Assembly (NCBI RefSeq): GCF_004116385.1
Contig: NZ_PEIB01000006.1
Coordinates: forward strand, 62,001-126,000
DNA length: 64,000 nucleotides
Origin: Veronia nyctiphanis
Lineage (GTDB): Bacteria; Pseudomonadota; Gammaproteobacteria; Enterobacterales; Vibrionaceae
Reading direction: 5' to 3'
Shown: positions 9,810 to 20,185 of the stretch, in pieces
Position numbering within the stretch: position 1 is the first letter of the stretch
Layout of the letters: every line of letters starts with the position of its first letter
Made by a program: the position numbers and the translations under genes
The notes under the pieces: generated by a model
What the model was told of the DNA's origin: nothing
What the model saw: only the letters and a program-made list of their open reading frames with translations
Databases searched by the model: none

Positions 9810-10514
9810 TCACATCTTAAGGTAAAAATCTCTCGTCAGGGCAATAAAAGCTTCACTGTACGCTCCCTGCTGCCGGATAACCAGTGACTGAGCATCGATT
9901 TTCTCTGGTCTGTTTTTTACTAAGGTGAACAGGTGACGGGATATAGGCTTGGCCTCGGTAGGGGCAACTTCAAGTAAACGGCTGACATGTAATCCTGAAT
10001 CTTTGGCTTCTTCTATCAATGCTTTTGCTTCATAGACAGGCAAAATTAAATGTGCCTGCCCCTGAGGTGTTATCAGCATCGATAATGCGTTAAGCAGGGA
10101 TTGATGTGAAAGCGTGACAGTATGTCTCGCAGTGGCACGCCGGGAATTGGTGGATGCTTCCCCGCTATTAAAGTAAGGAGGGTTGCACACAATGGTGTCA
10201 AAACGCGTAGTCGTCTGCCAGTCAGTAATGTCCTGCTGTTGAATCTGAATGCGCTGAGACCAAGGGCTTGCCGCTGCGTTTTGTTGTGCAGCGTCTACTG
10301 CAGTTGCGTCGATATCCACTGCGGTTATCGAAGTGTCGGGAAAACGCTGCGCCATCATCAAGGACAGCAGACCTGTTCCGGTGCCAATATCAAGTATCCG
10401 GCTGTTAGTTTGTGCTGTCGCCCAAGCACCGAGCATAATGCCATCGGTACTGACAGGCATACCGCAGCCAAAGTCTTCGACTACAAATTGTTTGAACTGA
10501 AAGCGTTTACCCAT
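9810..10514 (-). CDS. trmN: tRNA1(Val) (adenine(37)-N6)-methyltransferase
   Basis: SAM-dependent methyltransferase (YfiC/TrmN6) that forms m6A37 in tRNA1-Val. The 234-residue protein has the SAM-binding loop ILDIGTGTGLLSLMMAQRF (motif I, about residue 41), an acidic motif II (ITAVDIDATAVDAA) and the catalytic NPPY motif in IVCNPPYFNSGE. The N terminus GKRFQFKQFVVEDFGCGM is typical. It is immediately upstream of srmB on the same strand; in E. coli the two genes are neighbours but divergent. Confidence 0.92.
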   Translation of the reverse strand: MGKRFQFKQFVVEDFGCGMPVSTDGIMLGAWATAQTNSRILDIGTGTGLLSLMMAQRFPDTSITAVDIDATAVDAAQQNAAASPWSQRIQIQQQDITDWQTTTRFDTIVCNPPYFNSGEASTNSRRATARHTVTLSHQSLLNALSMLITPQGQAHLILPVYEAKALIEEAKDSGLHVSRLLEVAPTEAKPISRHLFTLVKNRPEKIDAQSLVIRQQGAYSEAFIALTRDFYLKM

Positions 10515-10807
10515 TTATCTCTACGCACCCTATTATTTATGTGACATTTATCTTAAAAATTAAATTATTGTTAGTTGTGGTTTTGTGCAAAATTGCAACA
10601 AATAAATCCAATTAAAAATAAAAAATCAGTTATATATTCTTTAATTATGATTTGTATTGGATATTAAAACTTAAATTTGAATGGCTGTTGTAAGTGAAAC
10701 AGAATTTATTCATCATTCATAAAAATTGAGATCCAAAGTTTAAATAATCCAACATTTCGGATCCGCTCGCCAAAATTGCAAACACAACATAATAAGTAGG
10801 TTATCCA
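10515..10807. other. AT-rich intergenic region between trmN and brnQ
   Basis: No gene seen. The divergent promoters of trmN and brnQ must lie here. An 11-base sequence CAAAATTGCAA occurs twice in the same orientation, at 10588-10598 and 10771-10781; the second copy is 26 bases before the brnQ start. The rest is A/T-rich without a convincing stem. Confidence 0.5.
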
Positions 10808-12114
10808 TTGAAAAAAACATTTAAAGCCAGCGATGTTCTGGCATTAGGTTTTATGACCTTCGCGTTCTTCCTCGGTGCAGGCAACATCATTTTTCCTCCA
10901 CAAGCCGGATTACTGGCTGGTGAACACACTTTGACTGCCATGTTCGGATTTTTGCTCACCGCTGTCGGTTTACCCCTGATAGGTATCATTGCTGTTGCCG
11001 TCGCTGGTGGCGGTTGGAGCGGTCTGACACGTGATTTACCCAAGTCGGTCGCGACAGTAATGGCAGTGCTGATCTTCATCGTTATTGGTCCGGCCTTTGC
11101 GGCACCTCGCGCCGGGCTTGTGGCTTATGAGATGGGTTTTAAGCCTTTCCTGTCTGCGCCAAGTCAATTTGAACTAACCCTGTTTTCTATCGTTTTCTTT
11201 GCCATTGCTATGGCGTTCTCACTCTCTCAGGCAAACTCATTGACACTATCGGTAAATTCTTAACACCTGCGCTGTTTGCCGCGCTGGCTGTGCTTGCCGT
11301 CGCCGTGGTAATGAACCCGCAAGGTGATATTGCTTCCGCGCAGGGCGCTTATGTTGATCAGGCATTCACGACAGGTTTCCTCGAAGGTTATAACACCATG
11401 GATACCTTTGCGGCACTGATGTTCGGTATGCTGATTGTTGACGTGATCCGCAAGAAGGGTGTGGAGTCAGAGGCCGAAACCTGCAAATACCTGATCACGG
11501 CTGGCGTAATAGCGGCTGCGGGTCTCGCATTTGTTTACATCTCACTGTTCTATCTTGGTGCGACGGCCAGTGCCGTGGCAGGTGGTGCAGCGAACGGTGG
11601 TGAAATTCTGGCGGCCTATGTGTTGTCGCTGTTTGGTCCTGCAGGTCAAATCATCCTGTCAGTTATTATCGTGCTGGCGTGTCTGACAACAGTGATTGGT
11701 ATCGTTTCAGCGTGTGCGGATTACTTCAGCTCGCTGACAAAACTGACCTACAAGAAGTGGGTGGTGATCCTGTCAATTGCCTGTGCTGTGGTAGCAAATG
11801 TTGGCCTGACACAGTTAATTGCATTCTCCATTCCTGTCCTATTCGCGTTGTATCCGGTAGCCATTGCTTTGATTGCCATGACTTTCCTTCGTCGCTTTAT
11901 GCCTAACCCTGAGTTAGCATTTAGGACTGTTCTGTCAGTCTCGCTGGTTTTTGCTCTTATTGACGCCGCAAAAGTAGCGGGTATGGATATGTCAGCGTTA
12001 AGCGCTTTGCCTTTGTTTGACTATGGTATGGCGTGGCTGATGCCAACGGCTGTGACTATCTTGGCAATGAAGCTATTTAAGCGCCCGTCTGTCGCGAGTG
12101 TTGCGATTTCTTGA
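10808..12114 (+). CDS. brnQ: Branched-chain amino acid:Na+ symporter (LIVCS family), frame broken once
   Basis: Inner-membrane carrier importing leucine, isoleucine and valine with Na+. The N-terminal half shows FMTFAFFLGAGNIIFPP, the family hallmark, and GPAFAAPRAGLVAYEMGF; the C-terminal half holds repeated membrane helices (FAALMFGMLIVDVIRKKG, CLTTVIGIVSACADYFSSLT). The frame breaks at 11230-11231: CAGGCAAACTC fits as CAGGGCAAACTC, giving LSQGKLIDTIGKFLTPALF. Corrected length is about 435 residues. The start is TTG 10808 (MKKTFKASDVLALG) with AAGTAGG upstream. Terminator at 12144. Confidence 0.93.
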
Positions 12115-12143
12115 GCCTTGAGCTTTCGCACCATGAAGTGATA

Positions 12144-12172
12144 AAAAAACCACCTTCGAAGGTGTTTTTTGT
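12144..12172. terminator. Terminator shared by brnQ and fldB
   Basis: The perfect palindrome CACCTTCGAAGGTG (12151-12164) has an A-rich left flank and a TTTTTT right flank. It can end brnQ (plus) and the convergent fldB (minus). Confidence 0.85.
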
Positions 12173-12173
12173 T

Positions 12174-12692
12174 TCAGAGAAGCGCTTGATACTCGAGTAA
12201 CACCTGCTCGCACCAAGTAGCGATGCGTTCATCGCTGAGGTCATATTGGCTATCTTCATCAAGCGCTAGCCCTACAAAGTGTTTTTTGTCATCCGTCAGG
12301 GCTTTTGAAGCATCGAAGCTATAGCCTTCGTTCGGCCAATAGCCAATGAAATTGAGGCCTGTCGGTAGTAATTGGTCGTGCAACATACCCATGGCATCAA
12401 GGAACCATTCTGCATAGCCTTCCTGATCGCCAAGACCAAACAGAGCAGCTATTTTCCCGCTCAGTTCCAGACCGTTCAACTGATCCCAGATAGCTTCCCA
12501 ATCTTCCTGCAGCTCGCCGAAATCCCACGTTGAGATACCGAGCAGCAGCAGGTCATAGTTGGCCATATCAGTGACCTGACATTCCTTGATGTTATGAATA
12601 TCAACCAGATCCTCACCCAAAATGTCACGGATTTTTTCGGCTGCCATCTCTGTGTAACAGGTGGACGAACCGTAAAACAGGCCTATCTTCAT
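12174..12692 (-). CDS. fldB: Flavodoxin FldB
   Basis: FMN-binding electron carrier. The 172-residue protein starts [20 protein letters not shown], where the phosphate-binding loop is the flavodoxin signature; aromatic FMN-stacking regions are [13 protein letters not shown] and [13 protein letters not shown], with [18 protein letters not shown] near the C terminus. I chose ATG 12692; the ATG four codons upstream (12704) overlaps the ribosome-binding site GGAAAGAG. As in E. coli, fldB is divergent from xerD. Confidence 0.94.
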   Translation of the reverse strand: MKIGLFYGSSTCYTEMAAEKIRDILGEDLVDIHNIKECQVTDMANYDLLLLGISTWDFGELQEDWEAIWDQLNGLELSGKIAALFGLGDQEGYAEWFLDAMGMLHDQLLPTGLNFIGYWPNEGYSFDASKALTDDKKHFVGLALDEDSQYDLSDERIATWCEQVLLEYQALL

Positions 12693-12835
12693 TTCTCTTT
12701 CCATTTACGTTGAGTGTGCGGATTTTACCTTTCAGCGCGCGGTTCCACCAGTAATAACAGCCTTTAGATGCTTGCTTTTCCGTTTGACTGGGGTAACGTG
12801 TCTTAATTGATCGATATCCTCTAAGTGAGTAAAAA

Positions 12836-13732
12836 ATGGAACAAAATATGGCACAGGTTGAGCGGTTTCTGGATGCCATGTGGATGGAGAGAGGTTTGTC
12901 AGAAAACACGCTGGCCTCTTACCGTAATGACTTGCAGAAGCTATGTCAGTGGATGTCGACCTCCTCGTTATCATTGACGGATATCAGTACCGAGTCGCTG
13001 CAAAGCTACCAATACTGGCTTTTTGATCAAGATTACAAACAAACCAGTCGTGCGAGGATGCTGTCTGCTATCCGCCGACTCTTTCAGTATCTGTATCGGG
13101 AAAAAATTCGTGAAGACGACCCGACAGCGGTCTTGATCAGCCCCAAGCTCCCTAAACGCCTGCCAAAAGATTTGTCCGAACAACAGGTGGATGACCTGTT
13201 AAGTGCGCCGAATGTCGAAGATCCTATTGAGCTTCGCGATAAAGCCATGATGGAGCTACTTTATGCGACTGGCTTACGTGTGACAGAGCTGGTCAGTTTG
13301 ACTACAGAAAATGTCAGTCTGCGACAGGGCGTTGTTCGAGTGATCGGTAAAGGTGGCAAAGAGCGTTTGGTCCCCATGGGAGAAGCTGCTATCGATTGGG
13401 TGGAAAGTTATTTGGAAAAAAGTCGGTCTGTGCTTATTGGGGAACAGACGACCGATGTCTTTTTCCCTAGCCGCCGTGGGCGGCAGATGACACGCCAGAC
13501 GTTTTGGCATCGTCTAAAGTTTTACGCCACGGTGGCAGGTATTGATAATGAGCTGTTATCTCCACATGTATTGCGCCACGCCTTTGCGACGCACCTCCTT
13601 AATCACGGTGCTGACTTACGAGTGGTACAAATGTTGTTGGGACACAGTGATCTATCAACAACACAAATCTATACCCATGTTGCAACCGAGCGACTAAAAC
13701 AGTTGCATCTGGAACACCATCCTCGGGCATAA
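12836..13732 (+). CDS. xerD: Site-specific tyrosine recombinase XerD
   Basis: Acts with XerC at the chromosomal dif site to resolve dimers at FtsK-positioned septa. The 298-residue protein has an N-terminal SAM-like core-binding domain (MAQVERFLDAMWMERGL, ENTLASYRNDL) and the catalytic domain with the pentad in TGLRVTELVSL (Arg), GKGGKERLVP (Lys), HVLRHAFATHLL (His, Arg), LGHSDLSTTQIYTHV (His and nucleophile Tyr). ATG 12836 was used; a second ATG (12845) gives MAQVERF. It leads the xerD-dsbC-recJ group shared with E. coli. Confidence 0.97.
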   Translation: MEQNMAQVERFLDAMWMERGLSENTLASYRNDLQKLCQWMSTSSLSLTDISTESLQSYQYWLFDQDYKQTSRARMLSAIRRLFQYLYREKIREDDPTAVLISPKLPKRLPKDLSEQQVDDLLSAPNVEDPIELRDKAMMELLYATGLRVTELVSLTTENVSLRQGVVRVIGKGGKERLVPMGEAAIDWVESYLEKSRSVLIGEQTTDVFFPSRRGRQMTRQTFWHRLKFYATVAGIDNELLSPHVLRHAFATHLLNHGADLRVVQMLLGHSDLSTTQIYTHVATERLKQLHLEHHPRA

Positions 13733-13840
13733 TAGATGGGTTTTTACCAGCCACTAGATGGCATGCATTTGCTAGGTCTGGTTATTTGTTTCAAAGTAGC
13801 GGGCTGATGAAAGCTCTGCGCTAACTTGGATTACAGGAAA

Positions 13841-14584
13841 ATGATGATAAAACGATTGATTGCCGCGGCGTTGCTTGCGGGCGCAGCATTAACACCAGTC
13901 GCGCATGCTGACGAGACCGGACCTAATGAGCAAGCGATTAAAAAAGTGCTTGAAAGATACCGTTTGTCTGTCGACAGCGTTGAATCCAGCCCATTGAAAG
14001 GTATCTATGAAGTTGTCACAAATGATGGGGTTGTCTATTCCAACAGTGACGGTTCGTACTTTATCTATGGCAGCCTGATACACACGACAGATACGGATTC
14101 GGTCAACCTGACTGAGCGCACTAAAGCTAAACGCAACAAGAAGTTGTTTGATGAAGCGAACGTGCAAGACGAGATGATCATCTATCCGGCTAAAAACGAG
14201 AAGTATGTTGTTACCGTCTTTACCGACACCAGCTGTGGCTATTGCTCAAAACTGCACAGCCAAATGGCGGAATATAACGACCTCGGCATTACTATCCGTT
14301 ACCTTGCCTATCCACGTTCAGGCCCGCAGGCGCCTAACTTCCCGCAGATGAGTGCAATCTGGTGTGAGAAAGACAAGAAAGACGCGATGGACAAAGCGAA
14401 ACGTCGTCAATTCGACAAAACCAGCAACCAGTGCGATGACCTAGTAAAACGTCATCTTGTGTTGGGTGGTGCTGTGGGCGTGACTGGTACGCCAGCACTC
14501 TTGCTGAACGATGGCACCTTGATGTCAGGTTACCTACCTCCACAGCAACTGCTGCAGATGCTGCAAAATCACGAAAATAGCTAA
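13841..14584 (+). CDS. dsbC: Periplasmic thiol:disulfide isomerase DsbC
   Basis: V-shaped homodimeric isomerase that corrects wrong disulfides in the periplasm and is kept reduced by DsbD. The 247-residue precursor has a signal peptide (MMIKRLIAAALLAGAALTPV then AHA, cleavage near residue 23), an N-terminal dimerisation domain, the thioredoxin-like domain with the CGYC active site (Cys132, Cys135), the cis-Pro loop GVTGTPALLL and a second, structural cysteine pair (IWCEK, NQCDD). ATG 13841 follows ACAGGAAA; an upstream TTG (13826) lacks such a site. Confidence 0.96.
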   Translation: MMIKRLIAAALLAGAALTPVAHADETGPNEQAIKKVLERYRLSVDSVESSPLKGIYEVVTNDGVVYSNSDGSYFIYGSLIHTTDTDSVNLTERTKAKRNKKLFDEANVQDEMIIYPAKNEKYVVTVFTDTSCGYCSKLHSQMAEYNDLGITIRYLAYPRSGPQAPNFPQMSAIWCEKDKKDAMDKAKRRQFDKTSNQCDDLVKRHLVLGGAVGVTGTPALLLNDGTLMSGYLPPQQLLQMLQNHENS

Positions 14585-14606
14585 TACCGTTTTTAGATAG
14601 TCAGCT

Positions 14607-14634
14607 AAAAGCCAGCCTTGTGCTGGCTTTTTCA
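14607..14634 (+). terminator. Terminator after dsbC
   Basis: AAAGCCAGC and GCTGGCTTT pair around the loop CTTGT, followed by a T run. It separates dsbC from recJ, so recJ probably has its own promoter in 14635-14752. Confidence 0.85.
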
Positions 14635-14752
14635 TTTTTGACGCTGTCTGAGAAAACGGTCAGCAAATTGTGCATCCTTTGATTGTGCTTTCCGAACAGG
14701 GGCGGCAGAATGAAGCCAGCAAAGCCACCGACACAGAGCCCTGCCTAAGATC

Positions 14753-16479
14753 ATGATTGAAATAAAGCGTCGCCATGCGGCTGAAAACCCTGCATTCTCA
14801 GCAAGTATCCCGTCTATTTTACAACGTATCTACGCCAATCGTGGTGTCACCAGCGATGATGATTTAGAGCGTGGGGCCAAAGGCCTTCTGAACTTTAACC
14901 AGTTATTTGGTATGGAAAAAGCCGTGGTTCTTTTGGCTGATGCGATTGAAAAGGGCGAGCGTATCATCGTGGTCGGGGACTTTGATGCCGATGGCGCGAC
15001 CAGCTCTGCCCTATCTGTTTCTGCGCTCAGAATGCTTGGGTGTTCGAATGTTGATTATCTGGTGCCAAACCGTTTTGACGACGGTTATGGACTGAGCCCA
15101 GAAGTGGTCGAGCAGGCTGCGGCAAAAGGCGCCGAAGTGATCATGACCGTTGATAATGGTGTTTCATCGATTGAAGGTGTTGCTGCAGCAAAAGCATTAG
15201 GAATGCGGGTGTTAGTCACTGACCATCACCTCCCCGGTGCGACCTTGCCGGATGCAGACGCTATGGTAAACCCCAATCTCAATGAGTGTGATTTTCCGTC
15301 AAAGTCACTTGCAGGTGTCGGCGTTGCATTTTATCTGATGCTGGCGCTAAGAGCGCACCTTCGTCAGACCAACTGGTTTGCTTCACGTCAGATCCCGGAG
15401 CCGAACCTTGCCGAATTGCTTGATCTTGTCGCACTTGGGACCGTAGCGGATGTAGTGTCACTCGATCGTAATAACCGTATTCTGGTGCATCAGGGTTTAA
15501 TGCGTATTCGGGCAGGAAAATGTCGCCCGGGTATTCAGGCGCTGATTGAAGTCTCGAACCGCAATGCACAAACGCTGGTTGCCAGTGATTTTGGTTTCGC
15601 ACTCGGTCCCCGTATCAACGCAGCAGGACGCCTTGACGATATGTCTTTTGGTGTCGAGTTGCTGCTCTGCCAACACTTGCCTGCTGCGCGTCAGATGGCC
15701 ACTGAGTTGGATGCACTCAACCAGACCCGCAAAGAGATAGAGCAGGGGATGAAAGAGGAAGCGGTTGCCATTTGTGAGCGCCTTCAGTTTGGTGAGAAAA
15801 ATGCGTTACCTTTCGGGCTCGCGCTGTTCCAACGCGAATGGCATCAGGGCGTCATCGGGATCCTTGCATCGCGGATCAAAGACAAGTTCCACCGTCCTGT
15901 GATTGCTTTTGCTGATGGCGGTGAAGGCACAATAAAAGGGTCGGCGCGTTCGATCCCTGGTTTACACATGCGTGATGCGCTGGATTTGATTGATACTCAG
16001 AACCCGGGGCTTATCATGAAGTTTGGTGGCCATGCGATGGCGGCTGGCCTAACTATCGAAGAAAAAGAGTTTAAACGTTTCTGTGATGCCTTTGACGCGG
16101 TTGTACGAAGTGAGCTTGATGAAGACGCTCTGAAAGGTGTATTGCTGTCAGACGGTGAATTACTGCCCACTGAGCTGAATCTTGATGTCGCTGAAACGCT
16201 GAGAGCGGGTGGTCCCTGGGGGCAAGGTTTCTCTGAGCCTCTGTTTGATGGCCGATTCAAAGTGCTCAATCAGCGCTTGGTAGGAGGGAAGCATTTGAAA
16301 CTGATGCTTGAGCCCGCGATGGGAGGCAGATGGTTGATGCAATTGCGTTTAATATCGATTTAAAACGCTGGCCAGATCCGTCAGCCAAGCTTGTCGAGCT
16401 TGCTTATCGCCTAGATGTGAATGAGTATCGCGGTAATCGAACATTGCAACTGATGGTCGAACACGTTTCTGCGGTTTAA
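14753..16479 (+). CDS. recJ: Single-strand-specific 5'-3' exonuclease RecJ, frame broken near the 3' end
   Basis: DHH-family Mn-dependent nuclease used in RecF recombination, mismatch repair and base-excision repair. Motifs in order: VVGDFDADGATSSALSVSAL (DHH motif I), IMTVDNGVSS, VTDHHLPG (DHH motif III), LGTVADVVSL, GPRINAAGRL and the DHHA1 motif KFGGHAMAAGLTI. The frame ends early at 16363; adding one G at 16325-16326 (GGAGGCAG to GGAGGGCAG) continues it as DAIAFNIDLKRWPDP and NEYRGNRTLQLMVEH to the stop at 16477-16479. Corrected length is 575 residues, against 577 in E. coli. Confidence 0.94.
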
Positions 16480-16538
16480 CCTACTCCCTCTCAGTCTTTG
16501 GCTATACGCGCCAAAGTGCTCAGCGTGAAACGCGAATT

Positions 16539-16568
16539 GCCACCGGGATAATGCGATTTCCCGGTGGC
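16539..16568. repeat. Strong hairpin between recJ and prfB
   Basis: GCCACCGGGA (16539-16548) pairs perfectly with TCCCGGTGGC (16559-16568) around a ten-base loop. No T run follows on either strand, so it is not a typical intrinsic terminator; it may protect the recJ mRNA 3' end or slow polymerase before prfB. Confidence 0.5.
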
Positions 16569-16686
16569 TGGTGAAAAAAACAGCCTTTGAAGGCCATCAC
16601 ACTCTGTTTATTGTCCACGCAATTCGTTAAAATTCAGCGTTTGTACCGTTTCCGGTATTCCTTTCACTCTGATTTAGAAAGTGACC

Positions 16687-17785
16687 ATGTTTGAAATCAA
16701 TCCGATAAAAAACCGTCTGACGGACATTGCTGAGCGCACTAATGTCCTTCGGGGGTATCTTTGACTATGACGCCAGAAAAGAGCGTCTTGAAGAAGTAAA
16801 CGCAGAACTTGAGCAACCTGATGTCTGGAACGAACCAGACCGTGCACAGGCGCTAGGTAAAGAGCGTGCTGCACTGCAAGCCGTGGTCGAGACCATCGAC
16901 CAACTGGATCAGGGTGGCGAGTACGTGACTGAACTGCTGGAATTAGCAGTGGAAGAGGGCGATCAGGACACGTTCGATGAGATTGAGCCTGAACTGGCTG
17001 ATCTGGAAACCAAGCTGGAGAAGCTTGAGTTCCGTCGTATGTTTGCTGGTGATCACGATTCCTCTGACTGCTACATCGACCTGCAAGCAGGCTCGGGTGG
17101 TACGGAAGCGCAAGACTGGACATCAATGATGCTTCGTATGTACTTGCGTTGGGCCGATGCCAAAGGCTTCAAGAGCGAAGTGATTGAAGTTTCTGAGGGC
17201 GATGTTGCCGGGCTGAAATCGGCGACTGTTCGCATTAGCGGCGAATACGCTTATGGTTGGCTGCGCACTGAGACTGGTGTTCACCGTCTGGTAAGAAAGT
17301 CACCGTTTGACTCAGGCGGTCGTCGTCATACCTCCTTCGCTTCTGCGTTCATCTATCCAGAAGTAGATGAAAATATCGATATTGATATCAACCCGTCGGA
17401 TCTTCGCATCGATGTCTATCGTGCTTCAGGTGCGGGTGGTCAACACGTTAACACCACGGAATCAGCGGTACGTATTACTCACGTTCCGACCAATACCGTT
17501 GTGCAGTGTCAGAATGATCGAAGTCAGCATAAGAACAAAGATCAGGCGATGAAACAGCTACGTGCGAAGCTGTTCGAGCTTGAGCTTCAAAAGCAAAATG
17601 CCGAGAAGCAAGCGAACGAAGATGCTAAGTCAGACATTGGCTGGGGCAGTCAGATCCGTTCCTATGTTCTTGATGACTCAAGAATTAAAGATTTACGTAC
17701 CGGGGTTGAAAACCGTAACACGCAGGTCGTGTTGGACGGCGACCTCGACCGATTCATTGAAGCCAGCCTGAAATCTGGTTTGTAA
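16687..17785 (+). CDS. prfB: Peptide chain release factor 2, with programmed +1 frameshift
   Basis: RF2 recognises UGA and UAA and triggers peptide release. Translation starts at ATG 16687 and reads 25 codons to an in-frame TGA at 16762-16764; a +1 shift at CTT TGA C continues with GAC TAT to the stop at 17785. The full product is 365 residues, the E. coli length. The second frame carries [14 protein letters not shown], the GGQ motif in [17 protein letters not shown] and the C-terminal domain. Production is autoregulated: scarce RF2 lets the ribosome pause at UGA and shift. lysS follows 25 bases downstream, as in E. coli. Confidence 0.97.
16751..16765 (+). promoter_or_regulatory. prfB: RF2 programmed frameshift site
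   Basis: The site reads GGGGGTATCTTTGAC: an internal Shine-Dalgarno-like GGGGG, then TAT, the slippery CTT codon, the TGA stop and a following C. This is the conserved bacterial prfB signal. The shift is +1, unlike the other broken frames here, which need one added base. Confidence 0.95.
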
Positions 17786-17810
17786 TACCCATGTTTATTT
17801 AAGGTTCACT

Positions 17811-19319
17811 ATGACTGACCAGTTACAAGACGAAAACAAGCTGATTGCGGAGCGTCGTGCCAAACTGAACCATATTCGCCAGCACTGCAAAGCGAACGGT
17901 CACCCTAACGACTTCCGTCGCGAGCACAAAGCGGCAGATCTTCAGGCTGAATTTGGTGAGAAAACCAAAGAAGAGCTGGCAGAGCTTAACTACCAGGTAA
18001 GCGTTGCTGGTCGTATCATGGCCAAGCGTGGTCCTTTCCTTTCTTTGCAAGACGTGACGGGCCGGATTCAGTCTTACGCCACCAAAGACGTGCAGAAAGT
18101 GTTGAAAGAGCAGTATCAGGGGCTGGATATCGGTGACATCATCGGAGTAAAAGGTGCGCTGCAAAAATCGGGTAAAGGCGATTTGTACGTCGACATGGAT
18201 GAGTTCCAGCTGTTGACCAAAGCATTGCGTCCACTTCCTGAAAAATTCCATGGTCTTGCTGATCAGGAACAGCGCTATCGTCAGCGTTATGTTGACCTGA
18301 TTGTAAACGACGACTCACGCAACGCGTTCATCGTGCGTTCTAAAGTAGTTCAGGCTATCCGCAGCTTCATGACTGAGAAAGGGTTTATGGAAGTGGAAAC
18401 GCCAATGATGCAGACCATCCCCGGTGGTGCTTCAGCGCGTCCATTCATTACCCACCACAACGCGCTGGACATTGATATGTACCTTCGCATCGCGCCAGAG
18501 CTATACCTCAAGCGCCTGGTTGTCGGTGGCTTTGAACGCGTGTTTGAGATCAACCGTAACTTCCGTAACGAAGGTCTATCAACCCGCCATAACCCTGAAT
18601 TCACCATGATGGAATTCTATATGGCGTACGCGGACTATCGTGACCTGATGGATTTGACGGAAGAAATGCTGAGCAGTGTTTCGAAGCAAGTACTGGGTGC
18701 ATCAGTGATGCCATACGGTGAAGAGCAGGTTGATTTCGGTGGCCCATATCCGCGTCTGAGCATGCTGGATGCAATAAAAGAGTACAACTCGGGTAACGAC
18801 AAGATACAGGCGCTGACATACGACTCAGTGCAGGATCGTGACCTGATGGCGGGTATCGCTGAAGACTTGGGTATCTACGTTGAGAAGTTCTGGAACTGTG
18901 GCCAGCTTCTGGAAGAGATATTTGGTGAAACGGCGGAGCCAAAGCTTATTCAGCCTACCTTCATCACTGAATATCCGGCAGATATCTCACCGCTGGCGCG
19001 TCGTAGCGATGACAACCCGTTCATCACTGACCGCTTTGAGTTCTTCGTTGGTGGCCGTGAAGTGGCAAATGGCTTCTCTGAGCTCAACGATGCTGAAGAT
19101 CAAGATAACCGCTTCAAGGCACAGGTGAATGCTAAAGATGCGGGTGACGATGAGGCGATGTTCTACGATGCAGACTACATTCGTGCTCTTGAGCATGGTC
19201 TGCCGCCTACAGCAGGTCAGGGAATCGGTATTGACCGTCTGGTGATGCTTTTCACTAACACTCAGACGATTCGCGACGTGATTCTGTTCCCGGCGATGCG
19301 CCCACAAAACAATAGCTGA
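17811..19319 (+). CDS. lysS: Lysyl-tRNA synthetase, class II
   Basis: Charges tRNA-Lys. The 502-residue protein has an N-terminal OB-fold anticodon domain ([20 protein letters not shown]) and the class II core with motif 1 ([20 protein letters not shown]), motif 2 ([20 protein letters not shown]) and motif 3 ([12 protein letters not shown]). ATG 17811 follows AAGGTTCACT. The gene is probably cotranscribed with prfB; a terminator lies at 19338. Confidence 0.97.
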   Translation: MTDQLQDENKLIAERRAKLNHIRQHCKANGHPNDFRREHKAADLQAEFGEKTKEELAELNYQVSVAGRIMAKRGPFLSLQDVTGRIQSYATKDVQKVLKEQYQGLDIGDIIGVKGALQKSGKGDLYVDMDEFQLLTKALRPLPEKFHGLADQEQRYRQRYVDLIVNDDSRNAFIVRSKVVQAIRSFMTEKGFMEVETPMMQTIPGGASARPFITHHNALDIDMYLRIAPELYLKRLVVGGFERVFEINRNFRNEGLSTRHNPEFTMMEFYMAYADYRDLMDLTEEMLSSVSKQVLGASVMPYGEEQVDFGGPYPRLSMLDAIKEYNSGNDKIQALTYDSVQDRDLMAGIAEDLGIYVEKFWNCGQLLEEIFGETAEPKLIQPTFITEYPADISPLARRSDDNPFITDRFEFFVGGREVANGFSELNDAEDQDNRFKAQVNAKDAGDDEAMFYDADYIRALEHGLPPTAGQGIGIDRLVMLFTNTQTIRDVILFPAMRPQNNS

Positions 19320-19337
19320 TTGTTAAATTTAATCAGG

Positions 19338-19369
19338 AAAAAAGCACTGGCGTTGTCAGTGCTTTTTTT
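19338..19369 (+). terminator. Terminator after lysS
   Basis: AAAAAGCACTG pairs with CAGTGCTTTTT around GCGTTGT and ends in a T7 run. Confidence 0.88.
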
Positions 19370-20185
19370 GTTTTTAGCGAGCCAAAAATTAACCTTCCTG
19401 TATCATCGAGACGCATATACTTTTCTCACTCTAAATGCAGATAAACATAATAAATACAAAAATTTCACTGCTCAGATTTAGAAGTGAATGGGTACTAAGT
19501 GTGACCATTCTCGAAGTATAGAATATTCCTTTTTCTATTATCTGTTTACAAATCTTATCCAATTGTTATCTAACTCATTAATATTATGAATAATATTATC
19601 AATTAAAATTATTGGGTTTTATTGAGAGAGTCACGGTAACACTTGAAAAATGCAGTGATATTTGATTCTAATAGTGATGTTAATTCAATGGTTTCAGTGC
19701 AATATCCATAATATTTAAGTGAAAAGGTGCAACCATACTCAGTTCTTTCATCAGGTAGCCTTTGTCTCAACACTGAGGCTTTTCAGTGATTCACATGTTT
19801 TGTATTGATGACAGGTGCTTTATATGAAAGGCAATGAAATCGTTAATAAATACACTCTGGTCTACTATTTAATAAATAAAGTTAGAAAGCTACTCACTAT
19901 CTCATTTTTAAAATTTGTTTTTTGAATGGTTAGAAAAACTGACAGGAAACATAATAACGCCTGAGATAAATAGCTGAATAACAATAGACTTTACCAAAAA
20001 TATTATTCGTTAAAGGCAGAAGAGTAACACCAATAATTGTTGTATTTTCTGGCGAAAATAATGATTGATTACTGGTTTGTTTCAACTATGAGACGAGACA
20101 GTTGTCGCTGATAAGTATAATGATACTCAACAATTAAACAGTGCCATTTAACGGAATAATAGAAGGTAAATAGGGTCAGACTGTT
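19370..20185. other. Long AT-rich region upstream of vpsR
   Basis: About 820 bases without a convincing gene. A 33-codon ATG frame at 19824-19925 has a weak ribosome-binding site and hydrophobic, low-complexity content, so I do not call it. A -10-like TATAAT occurs at 20116-20121, inside AGTATAATGATACT, 64 bases before the vpsR start, without a good -35. The length suggests a complex regulatory region or the decayed remains of something else. Confidence 0.5.

Noticed and set aside
19824-19925. 33-codon frame upstream of vpsR
   Set aside because: Weak ribosome-binding site, AT-driven hydrophobic composition and no recognisable similarity.
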